DNA of 64,000 bases, from the NCBI RefSeq assembly GCF_002101675.1, contig NZ_LQOY01000019.1, positions 55,894 through 119,893 of the forward strand, written 5' to 3'. Made by a program: the position numbers and the translations under genes. Of the stretch, positions 1 to 9,119 are shown in pieces. Under the pieces are notes generated by a model that was given only the letters and a program-made list of their open reading frames with translations, made no database searches and was not told the origin of the DNA. Every line of letters begins with the position of its first letter. Within the stretch, counting starts at the first letter, position 1. Origin of the DNA: Mycobacterium gordonae. GTDB lineage: Bacteria > Actinomycetota > Actinomycetes > Mycobacteriales > Mycobacteriaceae.

Positions 1-104
1 GGTGCGCACAGGCGGCCGATGTACTGCGGTCCCGATTCGGATCGCTGCCCGTGCGGGTATCCACCGTCCGCACCGACCCGTGGAACCTGAGAACACAGTG
101 CTGA
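1..104 (+). CDS. Nif3-like dinuclear metal-centre protein, 3' end only
   Basis: Only the last 33 codons are inside the window, in the frame beginning at base 3 and ending with TGA at 102-104. The visible tail reads ..[18 protein letters not shown].., which I recognise as the C-terminus of the mycobacterial Nif3/GTP cyclohydrolase I type 2-like family (Rv2230c position in H37Rv). These proteins form hexameric rings with a two-metal site, and their substrate in mycobacteria is not settled. The gene ends 22 nt before the zinc-ribbon gene on the same strand, so the two are probably cotranscribed, as in M. tuberculosis. No catalytic residues can be judged from this fragment. Confidence 0.75.
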   Translation, partial: CAQAADVLRSRFGSLPVRVSTVRTDPWNLRTQC

Positions 105-126
105 AAAAGAGACCTGGAGATCAGCG

Positions 127-864
127 ATGAAGGCCGACGTAGCACAGCAGCGTTCGCTACTGGAATTGGCGAAGTTGGATGCTGAGCTGTCCCGGCTCGC
201 GCATCGGAGCGCGCATCTGGCCGAGCGCGCCGAATACGACCGGGTGCGCGGCGAGCACACCGCCGCCAGCGACCGGCTGAGTGCCGTGCGAATTACGTTG
301 GAAGATCTGGATGCTCAGATAGCACGCTTTGAGGCCGAGATCGACGCGGTGCGCAAGCGTGAAGACCGCGACCGCTCGTTGCTCAGTTCGGGGGCCACCG
401 ACGCCAAGCATCAGGCCGACCTGCAACACGAACTGGAGACGTTGCAACGCCGCCAGGCCAGCCTCGAGGATTCCCTGCTCGAGGTGATGGAGCGCCGCGA
501 GGAATTGCAGGCGCAGCAGGCGGTCGAGTCGGGGACCACCGACGCGTTACAGGCCGAACTGGCCACTGCCCAGCAGGCTTTGGACGCCGCACTGGCAGAA
601 CTGGAGAACACCCGCACCGAGCACGGGTCGCGACGGGAGGCCTTGAGCGCCGGGCTGAACCCCGACCTGTCGGCGCTGTACGAACGGTTGCGCGCCGGGG
701 GAGGGCCGGGGGCCGGGCAATTGCAGGGACACCGGTGCGGCGCGTGCCGGATCGAGATCGGTCGCGGCGAGTTGGCCCGGATCACTGCCGCGGCTGAGGA
801 CGAGGTGCTGCGGTGCCCGGAGTGTGGCGCGATCTTATTGCGCGTCAAGGACTTTAAGCAATGA
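127..864 (+). CDS. C4-type zinc-ribbon, coiled-coil protein (Rv2229c-like)
   Basis: The 245-aa protein is mostly long charged helices, a predicted coiled coil over roughly residues 10-175, followed by a C-terminal zinc ribbon with Cys204, Cys207, Cys230 and Cys233 (CGAC and CPEC knuckles). This is the architecture of the COG1579 family, thought to bind nucleic acid or protein partners; no enzymatic role is known. A GGAGA ribosome site precedes the ATG by about 6 nt. The stop overlaps the start of the RNase H gene by 4 bp (ATGA), which indicates translational coupling and a shared operon with the upstream Nif3-like gene. Confidence 0.93.
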   Translation: MKADVAQQRSLLELAKLDAELSRLAHRSAHLAERAEYDRVRGEHTAASDRLSAVRITLEDLDAQIARFEAEIDAVRKREDRDRSLLSSGATDAKHQADLQHELETLQRRQASLEDSLLEVMERREELQAQQAVESGTTDALQAELATAQQALDAALAELENTRTEHGSRREALSAGLNPDLSALYERLRAGGGPGAGQLQGHRCGACRIEIGRGELARITAAAEDEVLRCPECGAILLRVKDFKQ

Positions 865-1991
865 AGGTCGTCGTCGAGGCGGACGGGGGGTCCCGGGGTA
901 ACCCGGGGCCCGCCGGCTATGGAGCGGTGGTGTGGAGCGCGGACCGCCGGACCGTACTGGCCGAGACCAAACAGGCCATCGGACGTGCCACCAACAACGT
1001 TGCCGAATATCGCGGTCTGATCGCCGGGCTGGATGACGCCTTGACCTTGGGTGCCGGCGAGGTCCAGGTGCTGATGGACTCCAAGCTGGTGATCGAGCAG
1101 ATGTCCGGGCGCTGGCGCGTCAAGCACCCCGATCTGGTGGAGTTGCACGCCCAGGCGCGGACGCTCGCGGCGCAGTTTCGCCGGATCAGTTTCTCCTGGA
1201 TTCCGCGCGAGCAGAACGCCTACGCCGACCGACTGGCCAACGATGCGATGGACGCTGCGGCCCAGACCGATCGCAGGGTGGACAAGGTCGCGGTGCCGGT
1301 CTCCGCCTCCGCGCGGAAGGCCGCGACCGAGGAGGCCCCGTCCGAGGCCAACAAGGGGCCGGGTTGGACCGGCGCACTGGGCACCCCGACTCGTCTGCTG
1401 TTGTTACGCCACGGGCAGACCGAGCTTTCGGCGCAGCGCCGCTATTCCGGGCGAGGTAACCCGCCGTTGAATGAAATCGGCTGGCGCCAGGCGGGTTTGG
1501 CCGCACGTTATCTGACCCAGCGTCGCGGTATCGCGGCGGTGATCTCATCGCCACTGCAGCGCGCTTATGACACGGCGACGACGGCGGCGCGCGCGTTAGG
1601 CCTGGATGTCACCGTCGACGAGGACCTGATCGAGACCGACTTCGGCGCGTGGGAGGGTCTCACCTTCAGCGAGGCTGCCACCCGCGACCCGGAGCTGCAC
1701 CGCCGCTGGCTGTACGACACCGGTGCGCTGCCGCCGGGCGGTGAGAGCTTCGACGACGTGCTGCGGCGGGTTCGGCGTGGCCGCGACCGGATCATTGCCG
1801 AGTACCCGGGGGCCAACGTGCTGGTGGTCTCCCACGTCACGCCGATCAAGTTGATGCTGCGGATGGCGCTGGACGCCGGGTCGGGCATTCTGTACCGGCT
1901 GCACCTGGACCTGGCGTCGCTGAGTATTGCCGAGTTCTATCCCGACGGCGCCTCGTCGGTGCGCCTGGTCAATCAGACGGGCTACCTCTGA
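861..1991 (+). CDS. rnhC: Bifunctional RNase H / histidine (acid) phosphatase
   Basis: This is a fusion of two enzymes. Residues 1-140 are a type I RNase H domain with the acidic set Asp8 (EADGGSRGNPG), Glu49 (NVAEYRG), Asp73 (MDSK) and Asp123 (YADRLAND), which cleaves RNA in RNA-DNA hybrids. After a linker of about 35 residues, residues 177-376 form a histidine phosphatase domain starting LLLLRHGQTE, with phospho-acceptor His184. The M. tuberculosis homologue (Rv2228c) has RNase H activity together with acid phosphatase or alpha-ribazole phosphatase-type activity. The 376-aa length is close to that family. Translation is coupled to the preceding gene by a 4-bp overlap. The 3' end overlaps the convergent DUF1398 gene by 10 bp. 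Confidence 0.95.
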   Translation: MKVVVEADGGSRGNPGPAGYGAVVWSADRRTVLAETKQAIGRATNNVAEYRGLIAGLDDALTLGAGEVQVLMDSKLVIEQMSGRWRVKHPDLVELHAQARTLAAQFRRISFSWIPREQNAYADRLANDAMDAAAQTDRRVDKVAVPVSASARKAATEEAPSEANKGPGWTGALGTPTRLLLLRHGQTELSAQRRYSGRGNPPLNEIGWRQAGLAARYLTQRRGIAAVISSPLQRAYDTATTAARALGLDVTVDEDLIETDFGAWEGLTFSEAATRDPELHRRWLYDTGALPPGGESFDDVLRRVRRGRDRIIAEYPGANVLVVSHVTPIKLMLRMALDAGSGILYRLHLDLASLSIAEFYPDGASSVRLVNQTGYL

Positions 1992-2413
1992 CCGTCGACA
2001 ACCTCGACGCGCGGATACGACTCGACGTAGCACTCGCCGCCCGCGCCCGCGTAGGTGCAGGTCCGGCTCTGTAGGTCGACGTCGTAGTGCACGACGCCTG
2101 CCGCCCAGCACGAGCGGACGAACTGCGGATAGCTGCTGTTGCCAGACTGGTCGGTGCGGAGCGCGGTGACGACGGCATCCCGGTTCCACGACGCCACATC
2201 GGTCATGCCTGGGGCGACAACCGGGTCGTCCTGCATGAGCACCGGCCCGGCGTCGGTCACATAGAGCGTGGTGCCGGAAGGGATCGAGTGGTGGTATCTG
2301 CTCACTCCGGCCTGACGCAGCACCTCGGCGAGGTAGGGGAAGCCGTGGACCGCGGGCCTGACGGCTGCCGCCCGTGCATGGGCGGCCTGAAGATTAGCGA
2401 TTGCGCTACTCAC
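1982..2413 (-). CDS. DUF1398 family protein
   Basis: The protein is 143 aa from a GTG at 2413, and a TTG at 2428 would add five residues. I prefer GTG because TTGGAG lies about 9 nt upstream of it, while TTG has no ribosome site. It resembles DUF1398 proteins (E. coli YbcV type, sometimes labelled phage envelope protein): an N-terminal helical half, then ..YPQFVRSCWAAGVVHYDVDLQSRTCTY.., the repeated-core signature. No biochemical role is established for the family. It is divergent from a MarR regulator across a 67-bp gap containing two palindromic sites, so it is the likely target of that regulator. It has no counterpart at this place in H37Rv as far as I recall. Confidence 0.72.
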   Translation of the reverse strand: MSSAIANLQAAHARAAAVRPAVHGFPYLAEVLRQAGVSRYHHSIPSGTTLYVTDAGPVLMQDDPVVAPGMTDVASWNRDAVVTALRTDQSGNSSYPQFVRSCWAAGVVHYDVDLQSRTCTYAGAGGECYVESYPRVEVVDGQR

Positions 2414-2435
2414 GTTCTGTTGCTCCAATCTAAGA

Positions 2436-2470
2436 TGACACCATATTGCTAAAGTGACAACATATTGTCA
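2436..2470. promoter_or_regulatory. Paired MarR-type operator sites
   Basis: Two copies of TGACAnCATATTG start 19 bp apart, at 2436 and 2455. The second copy is part of a perfect 16-bp inverted repeat, TGACAACATATTGTCA (2455-2470), with 6-bp arms. The first is a degraded version (TGACACCATATTGCTA). They fill the divergent gap between the DUF1398 gene and the MarR gene and reach to the latter's ribosome site, as expected for an autoregulatory MarR operator. The regulator-site pairing is inferred. Confidence 0.7.
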
Positions 2471-2480
2471 AAGGAGCCCG

Positions 2481-2909
2481 ATGGCCGACCACATCGCCCT
2501 GCTGGTTGCCGACATCTACGAAGCGGCCGGTGCGCTGCGCAAGTCCGGAGACGCCGTCGCGAAAACCGAAGGCCAGACCCAGGCCCGCTGGCAGTTGCTC
2601 AGTGCGATTTCTGACGACGGGACCTCAGTGCCCCGCGCCGCCCGTCGACTCGGGGTTTCTCGCCAGGGCGTGCAGCGCATCGCCAACAACCTGGTCGACG
2701 ACGGCCTGGCGCAATGGAAACCCAATCCCGACCACCGCTCTTCGCCGCTGTTGAGGCTGACCGACGCCGGCGAACGGGCCTTGGCCGCCATCACCGCCCG
2801 TGCTTCGGCCGCGCACCGGGCGTTCACCGCCGACATCGCGGCCGAGGACATCCAGGCCGCGCGAAATGTGTTGCAGCGCTTGACAGCTGCGGTCCGCCGG
2901 ATCGAGTGA
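2481..2909 (+). CDS. MarR family transcriptional regulator
   Basis: The 142-aa protein has a winged helix-turn-helix in the middle: ..RWQLLSAISD.. leads into ..PRAARRLGVSRQGVQRIANNLVDDGLAQ.. (recognition helix), then a wing with NPDHRSSPLLRLTDAG. Flanking helices would form the dimer interface. I place the start at ATG 2481 because AAGGAG (2471-2476) lies 4 nt upstream. A GTG at 2454 would put the presumed operator inside the coding region. MarR proteins usually repress themselves and a divergent neighbour in response to small phenolic or oxidising ligands; the ligand here is unknown. Its probable target is the divergent DUF1398 gene. It ends 1 nt before the stop of the convergent oxygenase gene. 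Confidence 0.9.
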   Translation: MADHIALLVADIYEAAGALRKSGDAVAKTEGQTQARWQLLSAISDDGTSVPRAARRLGVSRQGVQRIANNLVDDGLAQWKPNPDHRSSPLLRLTDAGERALAAITARASAAHRAFTADIAAEDIQAARNVLQRLTAAVRRIE

Positions 2910-2910
2910 G

Positions 2911-3621
2911 CTAGCTGGCGTCGTGGAAGATCAGGCCCAGCGCATACCGCTCGCCGGAGCGAACGTTCGAGATGCCATGGCGCACCGGTGCGGCCGACCA
3001 TCCTCGGCTGGAGGGCACCGGCCGGTCGCGGGTGGTGAAGACGTAGCCGTACCCCTGCGGCAACTGTGTCGCGGTGCCGCGCGATTGCGCCCGGAACCGC
3101 TGCTCGACGAGCAGGAACTCCCCGCCGGTGTAGTCGACCCCGGGCTCGCTCAGGTTGATCACCACCTGGAGGGGAAAGACCAAGTCACCGTAGAGGTCCT
3201 GATGCAGTGCATTCCAGTCGCCGGCGCCGTAGCGCAACATCAACGCCGTCGAGCGCGTCTGGCCCGCGCTGTGGCAGGTCGTCAGCCACTCGTCGAGGCT
3301 GTCCGGCCACGGAGTGGGCCGGCCCAGCTTGGTCCACCAGTCGCGGGCAATCGGCAGGAGCCGGGGGTAGAGCGCCTGTTTGAGTTGTTCGATCGCCTCG
3401 GGATAGGGAGCGTGGAAGTAGCGGTACTGCCCGGCGCCGTAGCGTTTGGGCGCCATGTTGATCGTCTTGCGGAACAGGCTGTCGTCGGCGTAGAGCGCGC
3501 GCAGCCGGGCCGCCTCGCCGGCCGTCACCAGCCGGGGCAGCATCGCGCCGCCGTAGTCGTTGATCTCGGCGGTGATGGCGTCCCAGTCTCCGGAACCGAC
3601 GCGGGTGTCCCACCGGGGCAT
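2911..3621 (-). CDS. 2OG-Fe(II) oxygenase family protein (COG3826-like)
   Basis: The protein is 236 aa. The Fe(II) facial triad is visible as His140-x-Asp142 (LHQDLYGD) and His215 (VRHGISNV), with Arg221 or Arg225 placed to bind 2-oxoglutarate. The jelly-roll core spans about residues 120-236. The family hydroxylates unknown substrates. It sits where H37Rv carries Rv2227, a conserved hypothetical of about the same size, and is probably the orthologue. A GGAGG-like ribosome site lies about 8 nt before the ATG. It is transcribed away from rnpB, and about 100 bp separates their 5' ends. Confidence 0.85.
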   Translation of the reverse strand: MPRWDTRVGSGDWDAITAEINDYGGAMLPRLVTAGEAARLRALYADDSLFRKTINMAPKRYGAGQYRYFHAPYPEAIEQLKQALYPRLLPIARDWWTKLGRPTPWPDSLDEWLTTCHSAGQTRSTALMLRYGAGDWNALHQDLYGDLVFPLQVVINLSEPGVDYTGGEFLLVEQRFRAQSRGTATQLPQGYGYVFTTRDRPVPSSRGWSAAPVRHGISNVRSGERYALGLIFHDAS

Positions 3622-3707
3622 TCGGCCGCCCTCCCGTTGTCTCGCGCATCGTCAATCGCGTTGTCCACGATAAAAGACCGGACCTGGCTTGCGCCCTGTT
3701 CAGGGGG

Positions 3708-3713
3708 TACCGT
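3708..3713 (+). promoter_or_regulatory. Probable -10 box of rnpB
   Basis: TACCGT fits the mycobacterial TANNNT -10 consensus. It ends 7 nt before 3721, the first base of the P1 stem of RNase P RNA, so the predicted transcription start coincides with the mature 5' end. No clear -35 element is seen. Confidence 0.55.
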
Positions 3714-3720
3714 GTTCGAC

Positions 3721-4145
<425 letters not shown>

Positions 4146-4187
4146 CGCTCGCCGACCGGCGTCCGTCAAAGTCTTGGACTAGGGCGG

Positions 4188-5522
4188 CTAACCGCTCTTG
4201 CCCTGGTTGCCGTCGGATCCGTTGGGTCCGTCGTCGCCGATCAACGGCCCCGCTTGCCCGCCCGGGCCGCCCTGCCCACCGTTGCCGCCTGCACCGGTGG
4301 AGCTGTTGCCGCCGTTGCCGCCGGCTCCACCCGGGCCGCCGTTACCGATCGCCCCGGCGGCACCCCCGCTGCCGCCTGGTGCACCATTGCCGCCGAGCCC
4401 CGCGACGCTGTTTCCACCGTTGCCGCCTGCTCCTGCCGGCCCGCCGTTGCCGTAGAACAATCCGGCGAACCCACTGTTTCCGCCGGCCGCTCCGTTGCCA
4501 CCGCTACCGCTGGTGCTGTTGCCGCCGTTGCCGCCGTTTCCTGCCGGTCCGCCGTGGCCGATCAGCAGGCCACCGTTCGCACCGAAACCACCCGTGGCCC
4601 CATGCCCGCCGGTCTGTCCGTTCCCGCCGTTGCCGCCGGCTCCGGCGGGCCCCCCGTTGCCGATCCACCCGGTGTCGCCCCCGTTGCCCCCTGGTGCGCC
4701 GTTGCCGCCAGTGCCATTGGTGGCGTTGCCGCCGTTGCCACCGGCTCCGGCGGGGCCGCCGTTTCCGTACCAGAGTCCGGCATGCCCGCCGTTGCCGCCC
4801 GCTGCACCGTCGCCACCGCCATTGAGTCCGTTGGCGCCGTTGCCACCGGATCCGGCCGGCCCGCCGTTGCCGATCAAACCGGCGTCACCACCGTTGCCGC
4901 CGAAGCCGGCGATACCGTTGGCGGTGGAAGACCCGCCGGAGCCACCCGCACCGCCATTGCCGAACAGCAGCCCGCCGCGGCCACCGAAACCGCCGGCGCC
5001 GGTATCGGCTCCGGCACCGCCGGGCCCGCCGTTGCCGATCAGCCCGGCAGACCCGCCACGACCGCCTGCCGGGTGTTGGCTGGTGCCAGACCCGCCCGCA
5101 CCACCGTTGCCGTATAGCAGGCCTCCGTCGCCGCCGTCCTGGCCCGGTGCTCCGTTGGCCCCGTTGCCGATGAGCGGGCGGCCCAGTAGCGCCCGCGTCT
5201 GGGCGTCCAGCGCGTGCAGGGGGTTCTCGAGGATCGCCCTGCCGATCGACTCCGTGTCGGAATACGATGCGGCACTTGCGCTCAACGCCCGGACGAACTG
5301 CACATGGAACGAGTCCGCTTGGGCGCTGAAGCTCTGATAGCTCTGGCCGAACGACTCGAACAAGGCCGCGACGGCCGCGGAAACCTCGTCAGCACCCGCT
5401 GCCGCAACTGTCGTGGTCCGTATTGCAGCAGTCGCATTAGCCGCACTGAGCGCCGATGCCAGATCTGTCAGCTGCGTTGCCGCAGCTGACATGATCGCAG
5501 GTGCTGCGCTGACAAACGACAT
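4188..5522 (-). CDS. PE_PGRS family protein
   Basis: The 444-aa protein has an N-terminal PE domain (residues 1-95, beginning [18 protein letters not shown] with the Pro-Glu-type helical hairpin and ..[14 protein letters not shown]..). A short linker with [15 protein letters not shown] follows, then about 300 residues of Gly-rich GGxGG / GNGG PGRS repeats forming a polyglycine-II-like domain. It ends [10 protein letters not shown], with no extra C-terminal domain. PE_PGRS proteins are exported by type VII (ESX-5) secretion and exposed on the cell surface. GGAG sits 7 nt before the ATG. The gene starts only 18 nt after the frameshifted transporter stop, so it may be read from the transporter promoter. 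I recall no PE_PGRS at this position in H37Rv. Confidence 0.95.
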   Translation of the reverse strand: MSFVSAAPAIMSAAATQLTDLASALSAANATAAIRTTTVAAAGADEVSAAVAALFESFGQSYQSFSAQADSFHVQFVRALSASAASYSDTESIGRAILENPLHALDAQTRALLGRPLIGNGANGAPGQDGGDGGLLYGNGGAGGSGTSQHPAGGRGGSAGLIGNGGPGGAGADTGAGGFGGRGGLLFGNGGAGGSGGSSTANGIAGFGGNGGDAGLIGNGGPAGSGGNGANGLNGGGDGAAGGNGGHAGLWYGNGGPAGAGGNGGNATNGTGGNGAPGGNGGDTGWIGNGGPAGAGGNGGNGQTGGHGATGGFGANGGLLIGHGGPAGNGGNGGNSTSGSGGNGAAGGNSGFAGLFYGNGGPAGAGGNGGNSVAGLGGNGAPGGSGGAAGAIGNGGPGGAGGNGGNSSTGAGGNGGQGGPGGQAGPLIGDDGPNGSDGNQGKSG

Positions 5523-5540
5523 CGCGCCGCTCCGGTCAGA

Positions 5541-7135
5541 TCACTGTCGTGCCGCGGAAGTGCTCGGAACCTTCGTGAGTTGTCCACGCAGCAACGGCAG
5601 CCACCACGATGGATTGGGCGGAGCGGGCAGGCGACGCGCCTTGCGGTGGCGTCCTCGGCGCGGTATGGGGAAGAGCACCAACATAATCAGAGTCAAGCCG
5701 GTGATGGCGGCTCCCCCGATGAAAGCGTGCGAGAGGCCGATCACGAAGGCGTCGCGCACGGCGTCGTTGACGCTGGGGCCGAGGGTGCCGAGGTGTGGGT
5801 CGGCAGCGACGTGCATCCCCGCCGCAGGGGATTGCCGGATGGTGCCGGCGGCTTCCTGCGGCACCGTGGCGGGCAGCTTGAGGGCATTGCGGTAGCCGGC
5901 GCTGAACAGCGAACCGAGCAGCGCGATCCCCAGTGCCGCGCCGAGCTCGCGAGTGACGTCGTTCATCGCCGAGGCCACGCCCTGCTTCTCCGGCGGCAGC
6001 GAGTTGACGATGATGTTCGTCGCCGGTGTGGCCGACAGGGCGAGGCCACCGCTGAAGACCAGCATGCCGACCAAGAGGTCCGATAAGTGGAGTTTGTCTC
6101 GAGCCGGGCCAGCAGCAGGAAACCGGCGACCATGCAACCCAGTCCCGCGATGATAACTACCCGATTACCAAGTTGCGCAGCAATTTTTGGCACAATCGCG
6201 GAAACTGGAAGTACCACGAAGGCCATCGGCAGCATCGCCAGCGAAGACTTGAGCGGCGCGTAACCGAGCATCAGCTGGATGTATTGCAGCCCAACGAAGA
6301 AGAAGCCGAACGTGCCCAGGAACTGGATGACCAGAGCGGCGGTGCCGGAGGAGAAGCCGCTGTCGGTGAACAGCCGCGGGTCCAGCATGGGACGCGCGGT
6401 GCGCAACTCGTGGAACACGAACAGGATGATTGCCAAGACAGCGGCAACGAACGCGGCGATCACTGAGGAGTGAGTCCAGCCCTCGTCGGCGCCCTCGATG
6501 ATGCCGTAGATCAGCGTGCCGATGGCGATCGCGCTCAAGCCTCCACCCGGCAGGTCCGGTGCGGGTTCCTCGCCGCTCTTGGTATTGGGCACCAGCAGCG
6601 CAACGACGATCAGAGACACGGCGGCCAGCACCGCGGTGCCGATAAAAGTGGCGCGCCAGGTGTAGTGCTCCATCAGGTAGCCGCTGAGCAGCAGGCCCAT
6701 GATCGATCCGACGCTGGCGAAGCCGGTCCAGATTCCGACAGCGCGTCCCTTGTGGTCGGGGTGGACCACGGCGGTGATGGTCGACAGCGTGCTGGGCATG
6801 ATGAACGCCGCGCCGATGCCCATGACGATGCGGGCGATGATGATGGCTGACGCTGACCCCGCGGCTGCTGCGGCCGCATTGGCCAGTCCGAACACCAAGG
6901 TGCCGCCGATGAGCGTCCGCCGGCGGCCGAAGTCGTCGCCGATGGCGCCGGCCGGCAGTACCAGTGCCGCCAGCGCGACCGTGTAGGCGTCGGCGATCCA
7001 GGTTAGATCGGTGGCGCTGGCGCCTCGGTCTACCGCGATGTCCGGCAGTGCCACGTTGACACCCGCCACCGCTGACATGACCACCACTAACGCGCCGCAG
7101 CAGGCAAGCACGACACCGCGGGGATCGTTACGCAT
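5541..7135 (-). pseudogene. DHA2 (EmrB/QacA-type) MFS drug exporter, frameshifted
   Basis: Two adjacent frames together make one 14-helix drug:H+ antiporter of about 531 aa. The N-terminal part (7135 to about 6085) has motif A (GDDFGRRRTLIGG) and runs to LLLARLETNSTY. The C-terminal part continues in another frame with SDLLVGMLVFSGG through SLPPEKQGVASAMNDVTRELG to the stop at 5541. One missing base near 6080-6088 would explain the break. Coding quality is good on both sides, so this is either a recent inactivating deletion or a sequence error. The start is taken at ATG 7135, which has GAGGAG 7-8 nt upstream; an ATG at 7183 would add 16 residues. A palindrome at 7187-7204 may be an operator. 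The pump's substrate is unknown. Confidence 0.85.
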
Positions 7136-7186
7136 CCTGAGCTCCTCGGGTTGGGTGTGGCTCCGCCTGGCTGACGGAATCACGAA

Positions 7187-7204
7187 AGTGATGATATCTT
7201 CACT
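7187..7204. promoter_or_regulatory. 18-bp palindrome in efflux-gene promoter
   Basis: AGTGATGATATCTTCACT is an inverted repeat with one mismatched pair, 52 bp upstream of the efflux-gene start at 7135. A TTGACT -35-like hexamer on the minus strand (7220-7225) lies just upstream, so the palindrome falls in the promoter or early leader. That is the usual place for a TetR- or MarR-type operator. No dedicated regulator gene is adjacent. Confidence 0.5.
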
Positions 7205-7385
7205 CTAGAACATATAATCAGTCAACAAATTTTTTGCGCGGTTGCTGCATCGGACGGCGAAGGCCGGCCGATCGAGGAAATAGGGGTACTTCGGGCGTGC
7301 AGAGCCGAGCGTTTCGCTATGAAGCCGCTCGGGGCGACGAGGAATTCAGCCGTGTGGTCGTTTGGTGCCGGCCGGCCCGCCGGCT

Positions 7386-8921
7386 TCAGCGGTGGCTGCC
7401 GCGCACCGCCTTGTCGAGGCTGCGCAGCGCTGAATCCAGCTGACTGCGGCTGTTTTCGGCGATTTCGCTCTCCTGTTGGTAGAGCAGGCCGTAGGTGAAG
7501 GTGTCTTCGCCGGCGAGGTGCGCCGCGTGGGCCTGGGCCAAGAGGTGTTCGCGGCTGACCACGCTGTCCTGATGGTCACCAAGCAACGTCTGAATGGCCT
7601 TGGCCTGCTGGGCCACCTGGTTCGCACCGGTGGCCGCGGCCGTGTAGCGCAGCCGCTTGGCGCGCTTACGGATCACGTGCAGCGTCTCGTCGGCATCCTC
7701 GGCCTGCGCGTCGTGCGCCGCCTTGGCGGCCTTGGCGGCCTTGCGGACGCGCCGGTAGGCCGCGTCGATGGTCACCGGGCGCGGCTCCTGGCCGAACGCG
7801 GCGACCGGTGGCTCGGTGACCATCGCCTCGAGCGCGTCCAGCAGCCGGAAGTAACGCTTGGACCGCATCGCGGCCAGCGAGCGTCGATGGCCGAGCTGGT
7901 AGCGGCGCTGGGCTCCGCTGACCAGACGCTCGGTCACCGGCCCGCGAACCAACTCAGGATCCAGTTGGCTCAGTTCCCGCTGATAACGCTCGGCGAGGAC
8001 CTCCGCGTCGCGCGCCACCCCGAGGATCCCGGCGAGCTCCCGCAATTCGTCGAGAACCCATGCGCCGTCGGCCAATCCGAATAAATCCTGGGAGTCTTTG
8101 AGCAGGCTGCGCAGCTTACGGGTGGTGACCCGCATCTGGTGCACGGAGTCATCGGCGTCAGCGCGCACCGCGCGGTCCCACACCAACAACTCCTCGACCT
8201 GCTGGGCCACGGCCCGATGAACCGGGTCCGCCGGGGGAGTGGCGCTCTGCTTGGCCGGAGCATCGGAGTCCAGCACCCTGCTCAGCTTCGAGCCGTATCC
8301 GGCGGGCGAGGCGCCGGCGTCCAGCAACCGGTTGCTCAGCCGGTTCAGCAAGTCATGACTGGCGGTGCGCTTCTTGTCGGAGTCGGTGTCGAGGACCTCG
8401 AGCTCCCACTCGCGCCAGCGCTGCTCGGCGGGGCCCGCGTCGGAGCCGTTGGACGCCGCCCAAGCGGTGACGTGGTCGTTGGCGAACTCCGCGAGTGCGG
8501 TGCCCTCGGCGTCGTAGAGCAACTGGGTCTCGCGCCGAGTGGTGATGCGTGCGACCGGCTCGACGGGGCGGTCCCGGACGATCGCGAGCACCACATCCAG
8601 CAACTCGGCCGGCACCGTGTCGGCGTCGTCGGAGACCTCGATCGGGGCGTGCACCTCGGTGCGGGTGTCGGCTCCGGCAGGCAATTTCAGGTGCCAACCC
8701 GCGTCGTGTCCGCCGGTGCGCCGCCGCAGGGTGATGCGGTTGCGCGCCAGGTCCTGAGTCGCGGTGTCGAAGTACACCGCGTCCAGCTCCTGGGTGGGGG
8801 ACGTCTCGACGCGGGCCACTGCCGCAATGCCCTCGAACGAGGGTGACACCGTCGACTCGACCACGTCGAACTTGCGCTCGACCTCCAAATGTCGCGCCGT
8901 CTTTGGCGCTTTAGCAGGCAT
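7386..8921 (-). CDS. CYTH and CHAD domain protein (Rv2226-like)
   Basis: The 511-aa protein joins an N-terminal CYTH domain (about residues 10-205) to a C-terminal CHAD domain (about 245-505). The CYTH signature ExExK is visible as EVERK near residue 15, with alternating charged residues for triphosphate and metal binding. The CHAD domain is a His- and Lys/Arg-rich helical bundle (VHQMRVTTRKLRSLL, HVIRKRAKRLRY) that binds polyphosphate in characterised members. The combination suggests inorganic polyphosphate or triphosphate metabolism. The start at ATG 8921 follows GGAGAAG and gives a length very near the H37Rv protein (about 513 aa). An in-frame upstream ATG at 9002 is not favoured. The gene is transcribed away from the haemophore-like gene. 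Confidence 0.92.
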   Translation of the reverse strand: MPAKAPKTARHLEVERKFDVVESTVSPSFEGIAAVARVETSPTQELDAVYFDTATQDLARNRITLRRRTGGHDAGWHLKLPAGADTRTEVHAPIEVSDDADTVPAELLDVVLAIVRDRPVEPVARITTRRETQLLYDAEGTALAEFANDHVTAWAASNGSDAGPAEQRWREWELEVLDTDSDKKRTASHDLLNRLSNRLLDAGASPAGYGSKLSRVLDSDAPAKQSATPPADPVHRAVAQQVEELLVWDRAVRADADDSVHQMRVTTRKLRSLLKDSQDLFGLADGAWVLDELRELAGILGVARDAEVLAERYQRELSQLDPELVRGPVTERLVSGAQRRYQLGHRRSLAAMRSKRYFRLLDALEAMVTEPPVAAFGQEPRPVTIDAAYRRVRKAAKAAKAAHDAQAEDADETLHVIRKRAKRLRYTAAATGANQVAQQAKAIQTLLGDHQDSVVSREHLLAQAHAAHLAGEDTFTYGLLYQQESEIAENSRSQLDSALRSLDKAVRGSHR

Positions 8922-9119
8922 TTTCTTCTCCGTGGGAGCGCGTCGCTGCCGAGCATGCTGGGTTGTCGGCGCCGAACGGTAGTTACCTATAGCCTGCCAC
9001 ACCAGGGTTACCGGACCGCCTTGGGCATGTTTGTATCAAACGGGCCGACCGCACCACCTATCGTGTGCGATGTGGTGCCGGTTCTGGGGGCGCCGGTTGG
9101 GACTGTGAAGGAGTCGTCC

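Noticed and set aside
4198..5180. Regular short repeats resembling a CRISPR-like or satellite array
   Set aside because: These are degenerate GCCGCCGTTGCC-type codon repeats of a PGRS domain, with no spacers of fixed length and no cas genes.
6075..6095. Programmed ribosomal frameshift in the efflux gene
   Set aside because: No slippery heptamer or downstream stem is visible, and efflux pumps of this family are not known to use one. A deletion or sequence error is simpler.
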